This document shows positions 27,245-35,807 of a stretch of DNA of 64,000 bases, in pieces. Made by a program: the position numbers and the translations under genes. Origin of the DNA: Parahaliea mediterranea (GTDB taxonomy: Bacteria > Pseudomonadota > Gammaproteobacteria > Pseudomonadales > Halieaceae); contig NZ_JAFKCZ010000011.1 in assembly GCF_017255185.1 (NCBI RefSeq), positions 99,922 to 163,921 of the forward strand, read 5' to 3'. Every line of letters begins with the position of its first letter. Position 1 is the stretch's first letter. The notes below the pieces were generated by a model, which did no database searches, was not told the origin of the DNA, and worked only from the letters and a program-made list of their open reading frames with translations.

Positions 27245-27756
27245 GCGCCCGCCCCCCAGCCGCTCACCGGCAGCTTGCCGATCTGCGCCACCGGCACATC
27301 GGGCTCGTCGATCGGCTTGAAATACTGGATATTGTCCATGCTGTAATCCCACTCGCTGGCGTCTTTCCACACCGCCCGCACCCGCTGGCCGATGTGCACC
27401 TCGTCGTTCACACAGTCGCTCAACAGGTGAATGAAGGAGATATTGGCGCCGTCGGGCACCAGGTTGGCCACGATGTAGGGGGGCTCGATGGGGTTGCCCG
27501 GAATGGGGATGTAGACAATGGTGAAGGACTGCACCGTGGCCTTGTCGGACAGCACCACCTCTTCCTCGGTGGCGATACCGCAGGCCGGGCAGGCGCCGCG
27601 CGGCGGGATATAGACCTGGCTGCAGCCGGGGCAGCGCTGCCCGGTCAGCTGCCCGGCCTTCAATCGCTGCAGGAAACGCGCCGGGGCGCGCCCGGCGGTA
27701 AATTGGTACTGCAGGTAGATCGGCGCCTCGATGCCGGTAACCGCGTCGTCGCTCAT
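27241..27756 (-). CDS. DUF35 OB-fold protein with zinc ribbon (ChsH2-like)
   Basis: 171 residues. An N-terminal helix is followed by a rubredoxin-like zinc ribbon with Cys42, Cys45, Cys56 and Cys59 (RCPGCSQVYIPPRGACPACG), then an OB-fold domain with VQSFTIVYIPIPGNPIEPPY. DUF35 proteins bind acyl-CoA and form obligate complexes with thiolase-fold aldolases such as Ltp2. Here the gene overlaps the thiolase-fold gene downstream (ATGA) and the second DUF35 gene upstream (ATGA), so complex formation is likely. Confidence 0.88.
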   Translation of the reverse strand: MSDDAVTGIEAPIYLQYQFTAGRAPARFLQRLKAGQLTGQRCPGCSQVYIPPRGACPACGIATEEEVVLSDKATVQSFTIVYIPIPGNPIEPPYIVANLVPDGANISFIHLLSDCVNDEVHIGQRVRAVWKDASEWDYSMDNIQYFKPIDEPDVPVAQIGKLPVSGWGAGA

Positions 27757-28208
27757 GAAGCGCCTCCCTCGACCAGTTCAAAACAACGAATGTCGCTGAT
27801 GTGACCCCGGGGTTCGTCGACCCAGCTCGCCCGCACCCGCGCGCCGGTGACCAGGTCCTGCTCGCTGTCGGCGGCGATGCAGTGAACCATCGGCACGTCG
27901 GCGCCGTCGAGGCGGATCATGCCCCAGGCGAAGGGGCGCTCGAAGGGATGCGCCGCGCGGGGTTCGGACACCCAGCACCAGCTCACCAACTCGCCCTCCT
28001 GGCCGACTTCGACGAAGTCCTCCAACGCCGCGGCGGTGTCGGGATCGTATTCCATGGGCGGCACGATGACCCGCCCGTCGCTGGCGCGCACGCCCTCGAT
28101 GCGCCGCTCCCGCAGGCCGGTGAGAAAGCGGCCGACCACCGGGCCGGTGGAGCGCGTGTAGGTAAAGCCCAGTTCGAAGTCCTGGGTGAGTGGATCCGCT
28201 GGCGACAT
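27753..28208 (-). CDS. DUF35 OB-fold protein without zinc ribbon
   Basis: 151 residues. The OB-fold half is clear (LVSWCWVSEPRAAHPFERPFAWGMIRLDG, VRASWVDEPRGHISDIRCFE). The N-terminal segment has no CxxC pairs, so the zinc ribbon has been lost. It overlaps the Zn-containing DUF35 gene by four bases (ATGA). Two unlike DUF35 proteins followed by two unlike thiolase-fold proteins suggest a four-subunit or two-enzyme assembly. ATG at 28208; this is the promoter-proximal gene of the minus-strand acyl-CoA block. Confidence 0.8.
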   Translation of the reverse strand: MSPADPLTQDFELGFTYTRSTGPVVGRFLTGLRERRIEGVRASDGRVIVPPMEYDPDTAAALEDFVEVGQEGELVSWCWVSEPRAAHPFERPFAWGMIRLDGADVPMVHCIAADSEQDLVTGARVRASWVDEPRGHISDIRCFELVEGGAS

Positions 28209-28338
28209 GGCCGCCCTCCCCTGCGCGTTGTTAAGACATTATGCAGGCAGTATCGTGCAGCGACCGCGGGCCCTCAATGACGCAAAGCGACAGGGGAGGC
28301 TGACTTTTCAGATCACCGGCATGGCCGGATGCCATCGC
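28209..28338. other. intergenic gap between acyl-CoA block and F420/ung operon
   Basis: 130 bp that must hold the promoter of the DUF35/thiolase operon (minus strand) and any terminator of ung. I see no T-run hairpin and no convincing promoter hexamers. Confidence 0.4.
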
Positions 28339-29037
28339 TCAGGGCTGCGGGGGGATGCACCAGTCCACCGGGGTCTCACCGCGGTTTTGGAGGTAATCGT
28401 TGGCGGCGCGGAAGTGGCCGCAACCGAAAAAGCCCCGGTGGGCGCTCAATGGGGATGGATGGGGCGCCTTGAGCACACAGTGCCGGGCGGTGTCGATCAT
28501 CGCGCCCTTGCGCTGGGCGTAGCTGCCCCAGAGCAGAAACACCACGCCCTCGCGCTCGCGGTTCACCAATTCGACGACGCGATCGGTGAACTGCTCCCAG
28601 CCCTTGCCCTGGTGGGACGCGGCGCGGGCGCACTCCACCGACAGCACGCTGTTGAGCAACAGTACCCCCTGGTCGGCCCAGCGCGTCAGGTAGCCGTGGT
28701 CGGGGATGGGGCAGCCGAGTTCGGCGTGAATTTCCTTGTAGATGTTTTTCAGCGAGGGCGGCACCGCCACCCCCGGGCGGACCGAAAAGCACAGCCCGTG
28801 GGCCTGGCCCTCGCCGTGGTAGGGGTCCTGCCCCAGGATCACCACCTTGACCCTATCCAGCGGGGTGTGGTCGAAGGCGCTGAAGATCTCGTCCCCCGGG
28901 GGGAAAACGCGCTTGCCGGCGCGCTTTTCCCGGCGCAGGAAGTCGCCCAGTTGGCGCATGTAGGGCTGCTCGAACTCGCTCCCCAGATGCGCCAGCCAGG
29001 AGGCTTCGAGCTGCACCGCGCGTTGCGAATCCACCAT
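28339..29037 (-). CDS. ung: uracil-DNA glycosylase
   Basis: 232 residues from the ATG at 29037. Family 1 UDG motifs are complete: GQDPYHG at 69-75 (catalytic Asp71), the uracil-binding [10 protein letters not shown], and the DNA-intercalation loop [13 protein letters not shown] near 193-205. It removes uracil from DNA as the first step of base excision repair. The start overlaps the cofGH stop as TGATG, so it is translated from the F420 operon, an odd partner. Confidence 0.95.
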   Translation of the reverse strand: MVDSQRAVQLEASWLAHLGSEFEQPYMRQLGDFLRREKRAGKRVFPPGDEIFSAFDHTPLDRVKVVILGQDPYHGEGQAHGLCFSVRPGVAVPPSLKNIYKEIHAELGCPIPDHGYLTRWADQGVLLLNSVLSVECARAASHQGKGWEQFTDRVVELVNREREGVVFLLWGSYAQRKGAMIDTARHCVLKAPHPSPLSAHRGFFGCGHFRAANDYLQNRGETPVDWCIPPQP

Positions 29038-31631
29038 CAGTTGCACGCCGCCAGCGGTATGACCTGCTCGAGAGGGGCCGGCCTACCGGGGTCCGGCCTA
29101 CCGGGGGCCGGCCTACCGGAGTCCGGTGCCTCGGCTGCCAGGCTGCCGGCCTCCCCCGCCAGGCGCTTGTCGCGCTGCCACTTGCCGGCGCTCTCGTTGT
29201 CCACCGCCAACAGGTCGCCGGCGTTGCGCGCCGCCTCGCGACGCTCCGCGCTGACCTCGCCGTAGAGCGTGTTGCGCTGCCGCGGCCGGCGCCCGACGGC
29301 GCGAATGCGGGCCTCCATCACCGGCGGCGACCACTCCTGGCCGTGGCTGGAGCCCGCGGCCCGGGTAATGCTCTCGTTCATCAAGGTGCCGCCGAGATCG
29401 TTGGCCCCCGCACCCAGGCAGGCGGCGACGCCGTCGGCGCCCATCTTCACCCAGGAGGTCTGGATATTGTCGATCAAACCGTTGAACACCAGGCGGGCCA
29501 CCGCGTGCATCAGCACCGCCTCGCGGAAACTGGGGCCCCGGCGCGCCTGGCCCCGCAGGTACATCGGCGCCTCCATGTGCACGAAAGGCAGCGGTACGAA
29601 TTCGGTAAAGCCCCCGCCGCGCTCCTGCAGGCGGCGAATTTCCAGCAGGTGGCGGGCCCAGTGACGCGGGCGGTCGATATGGCCGTACATCACGGTGGCG
29701 GTGGTCTTGAAACCCACCCGGTGAGCGGCGGCCATGACCTCGAGCCACTGGGCCGTATCGAGCTTGTCCGGGCACAGCACCGCGCGCACCTCGTCGTGCA
29801 GGACTTCCGCCGCGGTGCCCGGCAGGGTGTGCAGGCCGGCGGCCCGCAACTGGCGCAGGAAGGCCTCCGGGGACAGCCCCAGGGTGGCGGCGCCCTGCCA
29901 CACTTCCAGCGGCGAAAACGCGTGGATGTGCATGTCCGGGGTGGCCGCGCGCACCGTGTGCAGGATGTCGAGGTAGGTCTGGCCGCTGTAGTCGGGGTGA
30001 ATGCCGCCCTGCATGCACACCTCGGTGGCGCCGCGCTCCCAGGCCTCGCGGCAGCGGCGGGCGATTTCCTCGCCGCTGATGTCGTAGGGGCGGCCGCGCA
30101 GGTCCTCGTGCTGCTTGCCCTTGGAAAAGGCGCAGAACTGGCACTTGAAGTAGCACACGTTGGTGTAGTTGATATTGCGGTTGACCACATAGCTCACGGT
30201 GTCGCCGCAGCGCTGTTCGCGCAGCCGGTCGGCGGCGCGCACCACCTGGCCGAACTCGTCGCCACGGGCCTCGAACAGGCGCGCGATATCCGCTTCCGCC
30301 AGGGGCTCGCCCGCGTCACAGGCGGACAGAATGCGCCCCAGGTCCGCGGACACGGGCCCCAACTCGCGCTGCCTGTCCAGCAGGCGCGCGTCCTCGGCGG
30401 GTACCGGCGCTTCCTCCCCCGGGGCCCAATTGTCGCGGCGGGCAAACCCACCGCTGTCGGACTGGCGCAGCACCGGCCCGCGCAGGGCCGGGTCCAGCCA
30501 GCGCGGCGCCTCGCAGGCGTAGGCCGGGTAGATGGTCAGGCGCTGCTCCAGGTACTTGCCCGCGGCGCGGGTCTCGGCGGCGAGGCGGTCGAGGTGCGGC
30601 CAGGGGGCCTCGGGATTGACGTAGTCCGGGGTCAGCGGCGACACCCCGCCCCAGTCATTGATACCCGCCGCCACCAGTTGCGGCAGCACCCCCGGGCTGA
30701 GGTTCGGCGGCGCCTGGATGTTCATCTGCGGCCCGAACAGCAGGCGCGCCGCGGCGATGGTCCACAGCAGGTCCTCGAGGTCGGGTTCCGGGGCGGCCGC
30801 CATCAGCGTGCCCGGCTTGGCACGGAAGTTCTGCACGATGACTTCCTGCAGGTGGCCGTGGCGCAGGTGCAGCCGTCGCAGGGCCAGCAGGGACTCGATG
30901 CGCTCGCGCCGGGTCTCGCCGATGCCGATCAGGATACCCGAGGTAAAGGGCACCGCCGCCCGGCCCGCCAGCTCCAGGGTCTCCAGGCGCCGCGCCGGCT
31001 GTTTGTCCGGCGAACCGTAGTGGGGCATGCCCTTTTCACACAGGCGTTCGGAAGCCGACTCCAGCATGATGCCCATCGAGGCGCTGACCTCGCGCAGGGC
31101 GGCAATCTCGTCGGCGTCCATGCAGCCGGCGTTGATGTGGGGCAGCAGGCTGGTTTCGCGCAGGATGGCCGCGGCCACCGCCCGCACGTACTCCAGGGTG
31201 GTGCTAAAACCCATGTCGGCCAGGGCCTCGCGCGCGGCGCTGTAGCGCAGCTCGGGTTTTTCCCCGAGGGTGAGCAGGGCTTCCTGGCAGCCCATGGCCT
31301 CGGCCCGGCGACACTGCTCCAGCACCTCGTCGATCGCCATATAGGGGCTGTCGACTTTCTTCGGGGTGCGAGCGAAGGTGCAGTAGTGGCAGACATCGCG
31401 GCACAGGTGGGTCAGGGGCAGGAACAGCTTGCGCGAGTAAGTGATGACGTTGCGGTGCCCCCGGTCCCGCAATTCGCCGGCCAGGGCCGCCATCGCCGCG
31501 GTATCGTCGCAGTCGGCCAGCGCCAGGGCGCGCTCTTCAGAGGGCGCTCGCCCCTCCCGCCAGGCCTCGCCCACGGCCACCAGCACATCGCGCCCCCCCG
31601 GGGCGGCCCCCCGCAAGCGCGCGTTAGTCAT
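29037..31631 (-). CDS. fbiC: FO synthase, fused CofG-CofH (FbiC)
   Basis: 864 residues. Two radical-SAM domains are fused in the FbiC order. The CofG half has the cluster motif C-x3-C-x2-C at Cys77, Cys81 and Cys84 ([12 protein letters not shown]); the CofH half has it at Cys493, Cys497 and Cys500 ([16 protein letters not shown]). The protein joins 5-amino-6-ribitylaminouracil and tyrosine to make the deazaflavin FO. Start: ATG at 31631, overlapping the cofC stop as ATGA; the open frame upstream is a shadow. The C-terminal tail carries a Pro-Gly-Arg pentapeptide repeat ([15 protein letters not shown]) encoded by a 15-bp minisatellite, absent from the family core. Confidence 0.96.
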   Translation of the reverse strand: MTNARLRGAAPGGRDVLVAVGEAWREGRAPSEERALALADCDDTAAMAALAGELRDRGHRNVITYSRKLFLPLTHLCRDVCHYCTFARTPKKVDSPYMAIDEVLEQCRRAEAMGCQEALLTLGEKPELRYSAAREALADMGFSTTLEYVRAVAAAILRETSLLPHINAGCMDADEIAALREVSASMGIMLESASERLCEKGMPHYGSPDKQPARRLETLELAGRAAVPFTSGILIGIGETRRERIESLLALRRLHLRHGHLQEVIVQNFRAKPGTLMAAAPEPDLEDLLWTIAAARLLFGPQMNIQAPPNLSPGVLPQLVAAGINDWGGVSPLTPDYVNPEAPWPHLDRLAAETRAAGKYLEQRLTIYPAYACEAPRWLDPALRGPVLRQSDSGGFARRDNWAPGEEAPVPAEDARLLDRQRELGPVSADLGRILSACDAGEPLAEADIARLFEARGDEFGQVVRAADRLREQRCGDTVSYVVNRNINYTNVCYFKCQFCAFSKGKQHEDLRGRPYDISGEEIARRCREAWERGATEVCMQGGIHPDYSGQTYLDILHTVRAATPDMHIHAFSPLEVWQGAATLGLSPEAFLRQLRAAGLHTLPGTAAEVLHDEVRAVLCPDKLDTAQWLEVMAAAHRVGFKTTATVMYGHIDRPRHWARHLLEIRRLQERGGGFTEFVPLPFVHMEAPMYLRGQARRGPSFREAVLMHAVARLVFNGLIDNIQTSWVKMGADGVAACLGAGANDLGGTLMNESITRAAGSSHGQEWSPPVMEARIRAVGRRPRQRNTLYGEVSAERREAARNAGDLLAVDNESAGKWQRDKRLAGEAGSLAAEAPDSGRPAPGRPDPGRPAPLEQVIPLAACN
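29076..29126 (-). repeat. 15-bp minisatellite in the 3' end of fbiC
   Basis: Three tandem 15-bp units on the plus strand (GGCCGGCCTACCGGG, GTCCGGCCTACCGGG, GGCCGGCCTACCGGA) plus a partial fourth. The length keeps the reading frame and encodes a repeated PGRPx pentapeptide near the protein end. Confidence 0.8.
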
Positions 31632-32404
31632 GACACTGCCCCATGATTGTTTCCAGCCCCCATGTTGTTGTCGCTCTCCAGCCCGGCGAGTGCCAGCCGC
31701 AGCCGCGGCGCCAATCCGGGTTGCCCCAACACCGCCCGGGTCGCCGCGCCCAGGGCGCCCTCGCAACCGTCGTTTGCCGGGGTCATCAACAGTTCCGCCA
31801 CATCCGCGGGGGTATCCACGTCCCGGGCAATGCCCGATCGTTGCAAAACCCGCACCGCCTGGCCAGTCCGCCGCGCTGCGGCGACATGCCTGGCACAACT
31901 ATCGACACCAAAGTGAAAGTCGGGCGTCCCTTCGGCCCCGAACAGCAGCAGGTTGGTGCCCCGCCCCGCCCGGTCGGTCCCCACCAGCAGCCCGCCGGCG
32001 GCAGCCTGTTGCGCCAGCGCCGCGTCCAGGTCGGCGGCGGACAGCCAGGGCAGGTCGGCGTGCAGGATCATGACCCGCTCTCCGGTGGCGGCCATTGCCG
32101 TGGCGGCCTCCCCCGGGGCGGCCACCCGCGCACAGGCCGCGGCCAGCACCGCATTGAGGCCGCGGCAGCCCAGGGAGCGCTCGGCACAGTGTTCGGCGCC
32201 GTAGCGCCGTGCCAGCAGGGTTGCGGCGGGATCGTCGGACAACAGGGTGATGTGCTGTATGCCCGGATGCTCCGCCAGCACCGCCAGCACATCCTCCGCC
32301 ATGGCCTGCATCAGCGCGCGCCGCTCGGAGGGCGCCAGAATTCCCGCCAGCCGGGTTTTGGCGGCGACCAGGTCCTTCAGCGGCAGCAGGGCCCGGGTCA
32401 CCAT
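31628..32404 (-). CDS. cofC: 2-phospholactate (or 3-phosphoglycerate/PEP) guanylyltransferase
   Basis: 258 residues from the ATG at 32404. CofC motifs are LLPLKDLVAAKTRLAG at the start, ILHADLPWLSAADL, AGRGTNLLLFG, FHFGVDSCARHVAAAR and IARDVDTPADVAELL. It activates a small phospho-acid with GTP for transfer onto FO. The substrate (2-phospholactate, 3-phosphoglycerate or phosphoenolpyruvate) cannot be read by eye. About 45 extra C-terminal residues extend beyond the DVDTPAD motif. It overlaps cofGH by four bases (ATGA) and is one base from the cofD stop. Confidence 0.93.
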   Translation of the reverse strand: MVTRALLPLKDLVAAKTRLAGILAPSERRALMQAMAEDVLAVLAEHPGIQHITLLSDDPAATLLARRYGAEHCAERSLGCRGLNAVLAAACARVAAPGEAATAMAATGERVMILHADLPWLSAADLDAALAQQAAAGGLLVGTDRAGRGTNLLLFGAEGTPDFHFGVDSCARHVAAARRTGQAVRVLQRSGIARDVDTPADVAELLMTPANDGCEGALGAATRAVLGQPGLAPRLRLALAGLESDNNMGAGNNHGAVS

Positions 32405-32405
32405 C

Positions 32406-33365
32406 TCAAAGCCCCGCGCGCGCCAGTACAAAGCGCGCCAGTCGGCGTTTGTCGTCCAGGCTCTCCATCAGCGTGCCGGTCACCGCCACCGCCATCCCCA
32501 GTTCAGCAATGCTGTCCGCCAATGCCGCGTCGGCGCTGTCGATCACGAACGTGTCCACCAGGCCCGGGTAGCGCGCGGCGTAGTGGCGCGCCACCGCGCC
32601 GGCGTCAACCGGCATGCCCAGCTCGGCCAGCATCTTTGCCGCCGGCCCCTTGATCGCGCGCCCGCCGACGATGGGCGATACGGCGATCACCGGCACCGAC
32701 AATTGCGCTATCCGCTGCCACAGACCCGGCAATTGCAGCACCGGATCGACGCTGACAAAGGGGTTGGAGGGGCAGATGACCACCGCCGCGATCTCGCCCG
32801 CGGCGAGACGCTCGAGCAAGGCCGGGTTGGGCGCCGCGCCCTCGATACCCTCGAAACTGAATCCGCTCACCGCCGGTTCGCAGGCCCGGCGCACAAAGTA
32901 GTGCTGGAACGGCAGGTCGCCCTCGGCGGTATGCACCACGGTGCTCACCGGGTCGTCCGACATGGGCAGCACCTCGGGCTCGAGGCCCATCGCCCGGCCG
33001 AGCAGGCGGGTGACCGCGGTGAGCGAGTCGCCGGCGGCCAGGCGGCCGCTGCGCAGCAGGTGCGTGGCGAGGTCCCGGTCGCCGAGCTGGAACCAGGTCT
33101 CGGCCCCCAGGTTCTCGAGGGCTTCGCGCACCTGCCAGGTCTCGCCCTCCAGGCCCCAGCCCCGCTCGCGGCTGCTGCGGCCGGACAGGGTGTAGAGCAG
33201 GGTGTCGATATCCGGGCTGATGTGCAGCCCCAGGTGTTTGAAATCGTCCGCGGTATTGACCAGCAGTGACAGCTCCCGCGGCCCCAGTTCCCGCGCCAGC
33301 CCCAGGGCGAGCTTGGCGCCGCCCACCCCGCCGGTCAGGGCCAGTACCCGCGCGCCGCCGGCCAT
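32406..33365 (-). CDS. cofD: 2-phospho-L-lactate transferase
   Basis: 319 residues from the ATG at 33365, overlapping the cofE stop as TGATG. CofD hallmarks are LTGGVGGAKLALGL at the N-terminus, NTADDFKHLGLHISPDIDTLLYTL, WFQLGDRDLATHL and VICPSNPFVSVDPVLQ, plus a C-terminal SPIVGGRAIKGPAAKML. It transfers the phospho-acid moiety from the CofC product to FO, giving F420-0 or its analogue. The open frame upstream overlaps cofE and is a shadow. Confidence 0.96.
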   Translation of the reverse strand: MAGGARVLALTGGVGGAKLALGLARELGPRELSLLVNTADDFKHLGLHISPDIDTLLYTLSGRSSRERGWGLEGETWQVREALENLGAETWFQLGDRDLATHLLRSGRLAAGDSLTAVTRLLGRAMGLEPEVLPMSDDPVSTVVHTAEGDLPFQHYFVRRACEPAVSGFSFEGIEGAAPNPALLERLAAGEIAAVVICPSNPFVSVDPVLQLPGLWQRIAQLSVPVIAVSPIVGGRAIKGPAAKMLAELGMPVDAGAVARHYAARYPGLVDTFVIDSADAALADSIAELGMAVAVTGTLMESLDDKRRLARFVLARAGL

Positions 33366-34132
33366 CAGCGGAACATGTCCATGGCGCGGTCCCGCAGCAG
33401 GGCCCGCGCCCCGCCGAGACCGGGCCGCAACCGGGCGCCGCGGGCCAGCACCACCGGGCTGGCTTCGTCGGCCTGGCCCTGCACCAGCGACGCGGCCGCG
33501 GCCAGCTCGTCGGCCACCGCCGCCTCCGTCACTTCGAGCACGTTGCCGAACAGGTCGCGCTCGCCAATTTGATTGTACAGCGGCTCCAGGCCGGCACTGC
33601 CGATGGCCATGCCCACGGTACCGTTGCGCCAGGCCCGGCCCACGCTGTCGTTGACGATCACCATCGGCGCACAACCGGGACTGTCGGTGAGCGCCTTGCG
33701 CAAGGCCTCGGCGGAGCGGTCGGCATCCTCCGGCAGCAGCAACAGGCGCGGGCTCTCCGAGTTCTGTTCGATATTGGACTTGTCGATCCCGGCGTTGGCC
33801 ATGACATAGCCGTTGCGGTGTTCGACGATGATCACCCCGGGACGCACCCGCAGCACCTCACGCGCCTCGCGCAGGATACATTCCACCTGGCGCGGGTCCT
33901 TCCCGGCCTGCCCGGCCAGGGTCAAGGCCCGCTCACTGGGCTCGATGTCGCCGAGATCGACATAGCGGTTCTCGGCCTTGGAGACCACTTTCTGGGCCAC
34001 CACCAGCACATCGCCCTCGATGAGTTCCAGCTGGTTATGCCGCAGGCTGTCCCGAATCAGCGCGGCCAGGTCGTCCCCCGGCTGCACCAGCGGGAAGTCC
34101 TGCAGCGCGATGAGCTGCAGGCCGCGGTTCAT
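33365..34132 (-). CDS. cofE: coenzyme F420-0:L-glutamate ligase
   Basis: 255 residues, a single CofE domain. Motifs include LVVAQKVVSKAENRYVDL, VECILREAREVLRVRPGVIIVEHRNGYVMANAGIDKSN and VIVNDSVGRAWRNGTVGMAIG. It adds the gamma-linked glutamate tail. It lacks the C-terminal nitroreductase domain of actinobacterial FbiB, which reduces dehydro-F420 in the PEP route. Either the pathway here avoids PEP, or that step is done elsewhere. It overlaps npdG by four bases (ATGA). Confidence 0.95.
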   Translation of the reverse strand: MNRGLQLIALQDFPLVQPGDDLAALIRDSLRHNQLELIEGDVLVVAQKVVSKAENRYVDLGDIEPSERALTLAGQAGKDPRQVECILREAREVLRVRPGVIIVEHRNGYVMANAGIDKSNIEQNSESPRLLLLPEDADRSAEALRKALTDSPGCAPMVIVNDSVGRAWRNGTVGMAIGSAGLEPLYNQIGERDLFGNVLEVTEAAVADELAAAASLVQGQADEASPVVLARGARLRPGLGGARALLRDRAMDMFR

Positions 34133-34815
34133 TCATCCCCGTCCAGGCCGGTAATGCGGATACCCGCGTGGCACTGGTACTGTTTATTGATGGTGATAAG
34201 CACGGAAGTCAGGGCCTCCGCGGCGGCGGCGTTGTTGATCATGCCGGCGTGGAAACCGCGCATACCCGCCGCCTCCACCAGCTTGATCACCTCCGCGCGG
34301 GCGTCTTTCTTGTTGCCGCAAACCAGTACGTCGCAGTTGAGCCCGTGCCCTTCCTGCAGGTGGTGGGCGGCCACGTTCTGGAAGGCGGAAACCACGGCGA
34401 CCTCCTCGCCCAGCAAGTCCTGCGCGATCTGCCCGGCACTGCCCTCGGCGGGCAGCTGCACCCGCGCCACCCGCGGCGGCACCAGCGGCACCGTGACATC
34501 GACCAGGATCTTGCCCTGCAGCGCGGGCTTCACCAGCTCCAGCGTGGCGGTCTGGTGGGCGAAGGGCACGGTGAGCGTCACGATGTCCGCGGCCTCGGCC
34601 GCGGCCAGGTTCTCCATGGCTTCCACCGCCACTTCCGCCACCCCGCGCTCGGCCATCACTTCGCGCAGGTCGGCGACCGCCGCCTCGGCCTTGTCCGCGG
34701 TGCGCGAGCCGATAATGACCCGATAGCCGGCCTGGGCCCAGCGCCGCGCGAGGCCGGTACCGAGGTCGCCCGTGCCGCCGAGAATGGCCAGAACCGGTAG
34801 GTTTTCCGCTGTCAT
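34129..34815 (-). CDS. npdG: NADPH-dependent F420 reductase
   Basis: 228 residues from the ATG at 34815, with AGGAAC a short distance upstream. A Rossmann motif ILGGTGDLGTGLARRW and the NADP-preferring IIGSRTADKAE lead into VTLTVPFAHQ, ILVDVTVPLVPP and VSAFQNVAAHHLQ, which match archaeal and bacterial F420H2:NADP+ oxidoreductases (Fno/NpdG). It exchanges hydride between F420 and NADP. It is the first gene of the operon, so the operon couples making F420 to reducing it. Divergent from the SDR with 209 bp between starts. Confidence 0.93.
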   Translation of the reverse strand: MTAENLPVLAILGGTGDLGTGLARRWAQAGYRVIIGSRTADKAEAAVADLREVMAERGVAEVAVEAMENLAAAEAADIVTLTVPFAHQTATLELVKPALQGKILVDVTVPLVPPRVARVQLPAEGSAGQIAQDLLGEEVAVVSAFQNVAAHHLQEGHGLNCDVLVCGNKKDARAEVIKLVEAAGMRGFHAGMINNAAAAEALTSVLITINKQYQCHAGIRITGLDGDE

Positions 34816-35024
34816 AATATGTTCCTGTAGGCTGGGGGGACTGGAAGGAAGTTCAGATTGTGCAACCGCGACAGCCTGGGTTACGGACTTCCGGCGCAGT
34901 GCCCGCGTGCACGCCTTGCCAGCGCCCTGAATTCGGTTAGGATGCGCAGTGCCAAGGCATCTTATGGAAATCACCCGCCAATCACAAGACGCCTCCAACG
35001 CTTGTTATAAGGAGTTAAACTGCG
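34816..35024. promoter_or_regulatory. divergent promoter region of the F420 operon and the SDR/PQQ genes
   Basis: 209 bp between divergent starts. The plus side has a clear ribosome site AAGGAG at 35009-35014, 11 nt before the SDR start. The minus side has AGGAAC before npdG. I could not place confident -35/-10 hexamers or an operator. Confidence 0.5.
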
Positions 35025-35807
35025 ATGAAGCCAAGCCTGGATTTCAGTGGCAAGGTGGCCCTCGTCACCGGTGGTGGCAAGGGCGTGGGGCTGGGTATTA
35101 CCCGTCGCTTTCTTGCCGCCGGCGCGGAGGTCATGATCTGCGGCCGCAGCGAACCGGACAGCCTGCCCGAGGTCGGCGGCCGCCGCGCCGCCTTCACCGC
35201 CTGCGACGTCCGCGATTTCGAACAGGTGGAAGCCTGTGTCGCCGCCACGGTCGACCGCTTCGGGCGGCTGGACGTACTGGTCAACAACGCCGGCGGCGCC
35301 CCCTTCGCCGAGGCCGCCACGGCCTCGCCGCGCTTTTCCGAGGCCATTGTGCGCCTGAATCTTATCGCCCCGCTCAACTTCTGCCAGGTGGCCAACCGGC
35401 AGATGCAGCAACAGGAGAGCGGCGGCAGCATCATCAATATCGCCAGCGTCAGCACCATCCGACCCTCCCCCGGCACCGCCGCCTACGGCGCGGCCAAGGC
35501 CGGGCTGGTCAACCTGGGCACCTCGCTGGCGGTGGAGTGGGCGCCCAAGGTCCGTGTCAACTCGGTGATCGCCGGCCTGGTGCGCACCGAGCAAGCGCAC
35601 CTGCACTACGGCGACGAGGCCGGCATTGCGGCGGTGGGCGCAACCATCCCCCTGGGCCGGATGGCGGTACCGGAGGATATTGGCGACGCCTGCCTGTTCC
35701 TGGCCTCGCCGATGGCCTCCTATATCAGTGGCGCCAGCATCGCGGTGCACGGAGGCGGCGAAAAGCCCGCCTTCCTCGACGCCGCCAACAGCCAGGCGCC
35801 TCAGTGA
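35025..35807 (+). CDS. short-chain dehydrogenase/reductase
   Basis: 260 residues of classical SDR type. Cofactor motif TGGGKGVGLG (about 16-25), NNAGG, the catalytic Ser in NIASVST, and YGAAK with the catalytic Tyr and Lys. C-terminal FLASPMASYISGASIAVHGGGEKPAF. CGRSE after strand 2 suggests NADP preference (Arg). The substrate is unknown. The stop overlaps the PQQ-dehydrogenase start as GTGA, so the pair is coupled, which suggests two oxidation steps on one alcohol or sugar substrate (inference). Confidence 0.9.
   Translation: MKPSLDFSGKVALVTGGGKGVGLGITRRFLAAGAEVMICGRSEPDSLPEVGGRRAAFTACDVRDFEQVEACVAATVDRFGRLDVLVNNAGGAPFAEAATASPRFSEAIVRLNLIAPLNFCQVANRQMQQQESGGSIINIASVSTIRPSPGTAAYGAAKAGLVNLGTSLAVEWAPKVRVNSVIAGLVRTEQAHLHYGDEAGIAAVGATIPLGRMAVPEDIGDACLFLASPMASYISGASIAVHGGGEKPAFLDAANSQAPQ

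Noticed and set aside
29343..31646. 767-codon plus-strand frame opposite fbiC
   Set aside because: Antisense to radical-SAM domains with intact motifs; a codon-bias artefact.
33366..33674. Upstream extension of the cofD frame
   Set aside because: It overlaps cofE out of frame; the conserved CofD start MAGGARVLALTGGVGG begins at 33365.
34949..35803. N-terminal extension of the PQQ dehydrogenase frame
   Set aside because: It overlaps the SDR in another frame, and the lipoprotein signal begins at GTG 35804.
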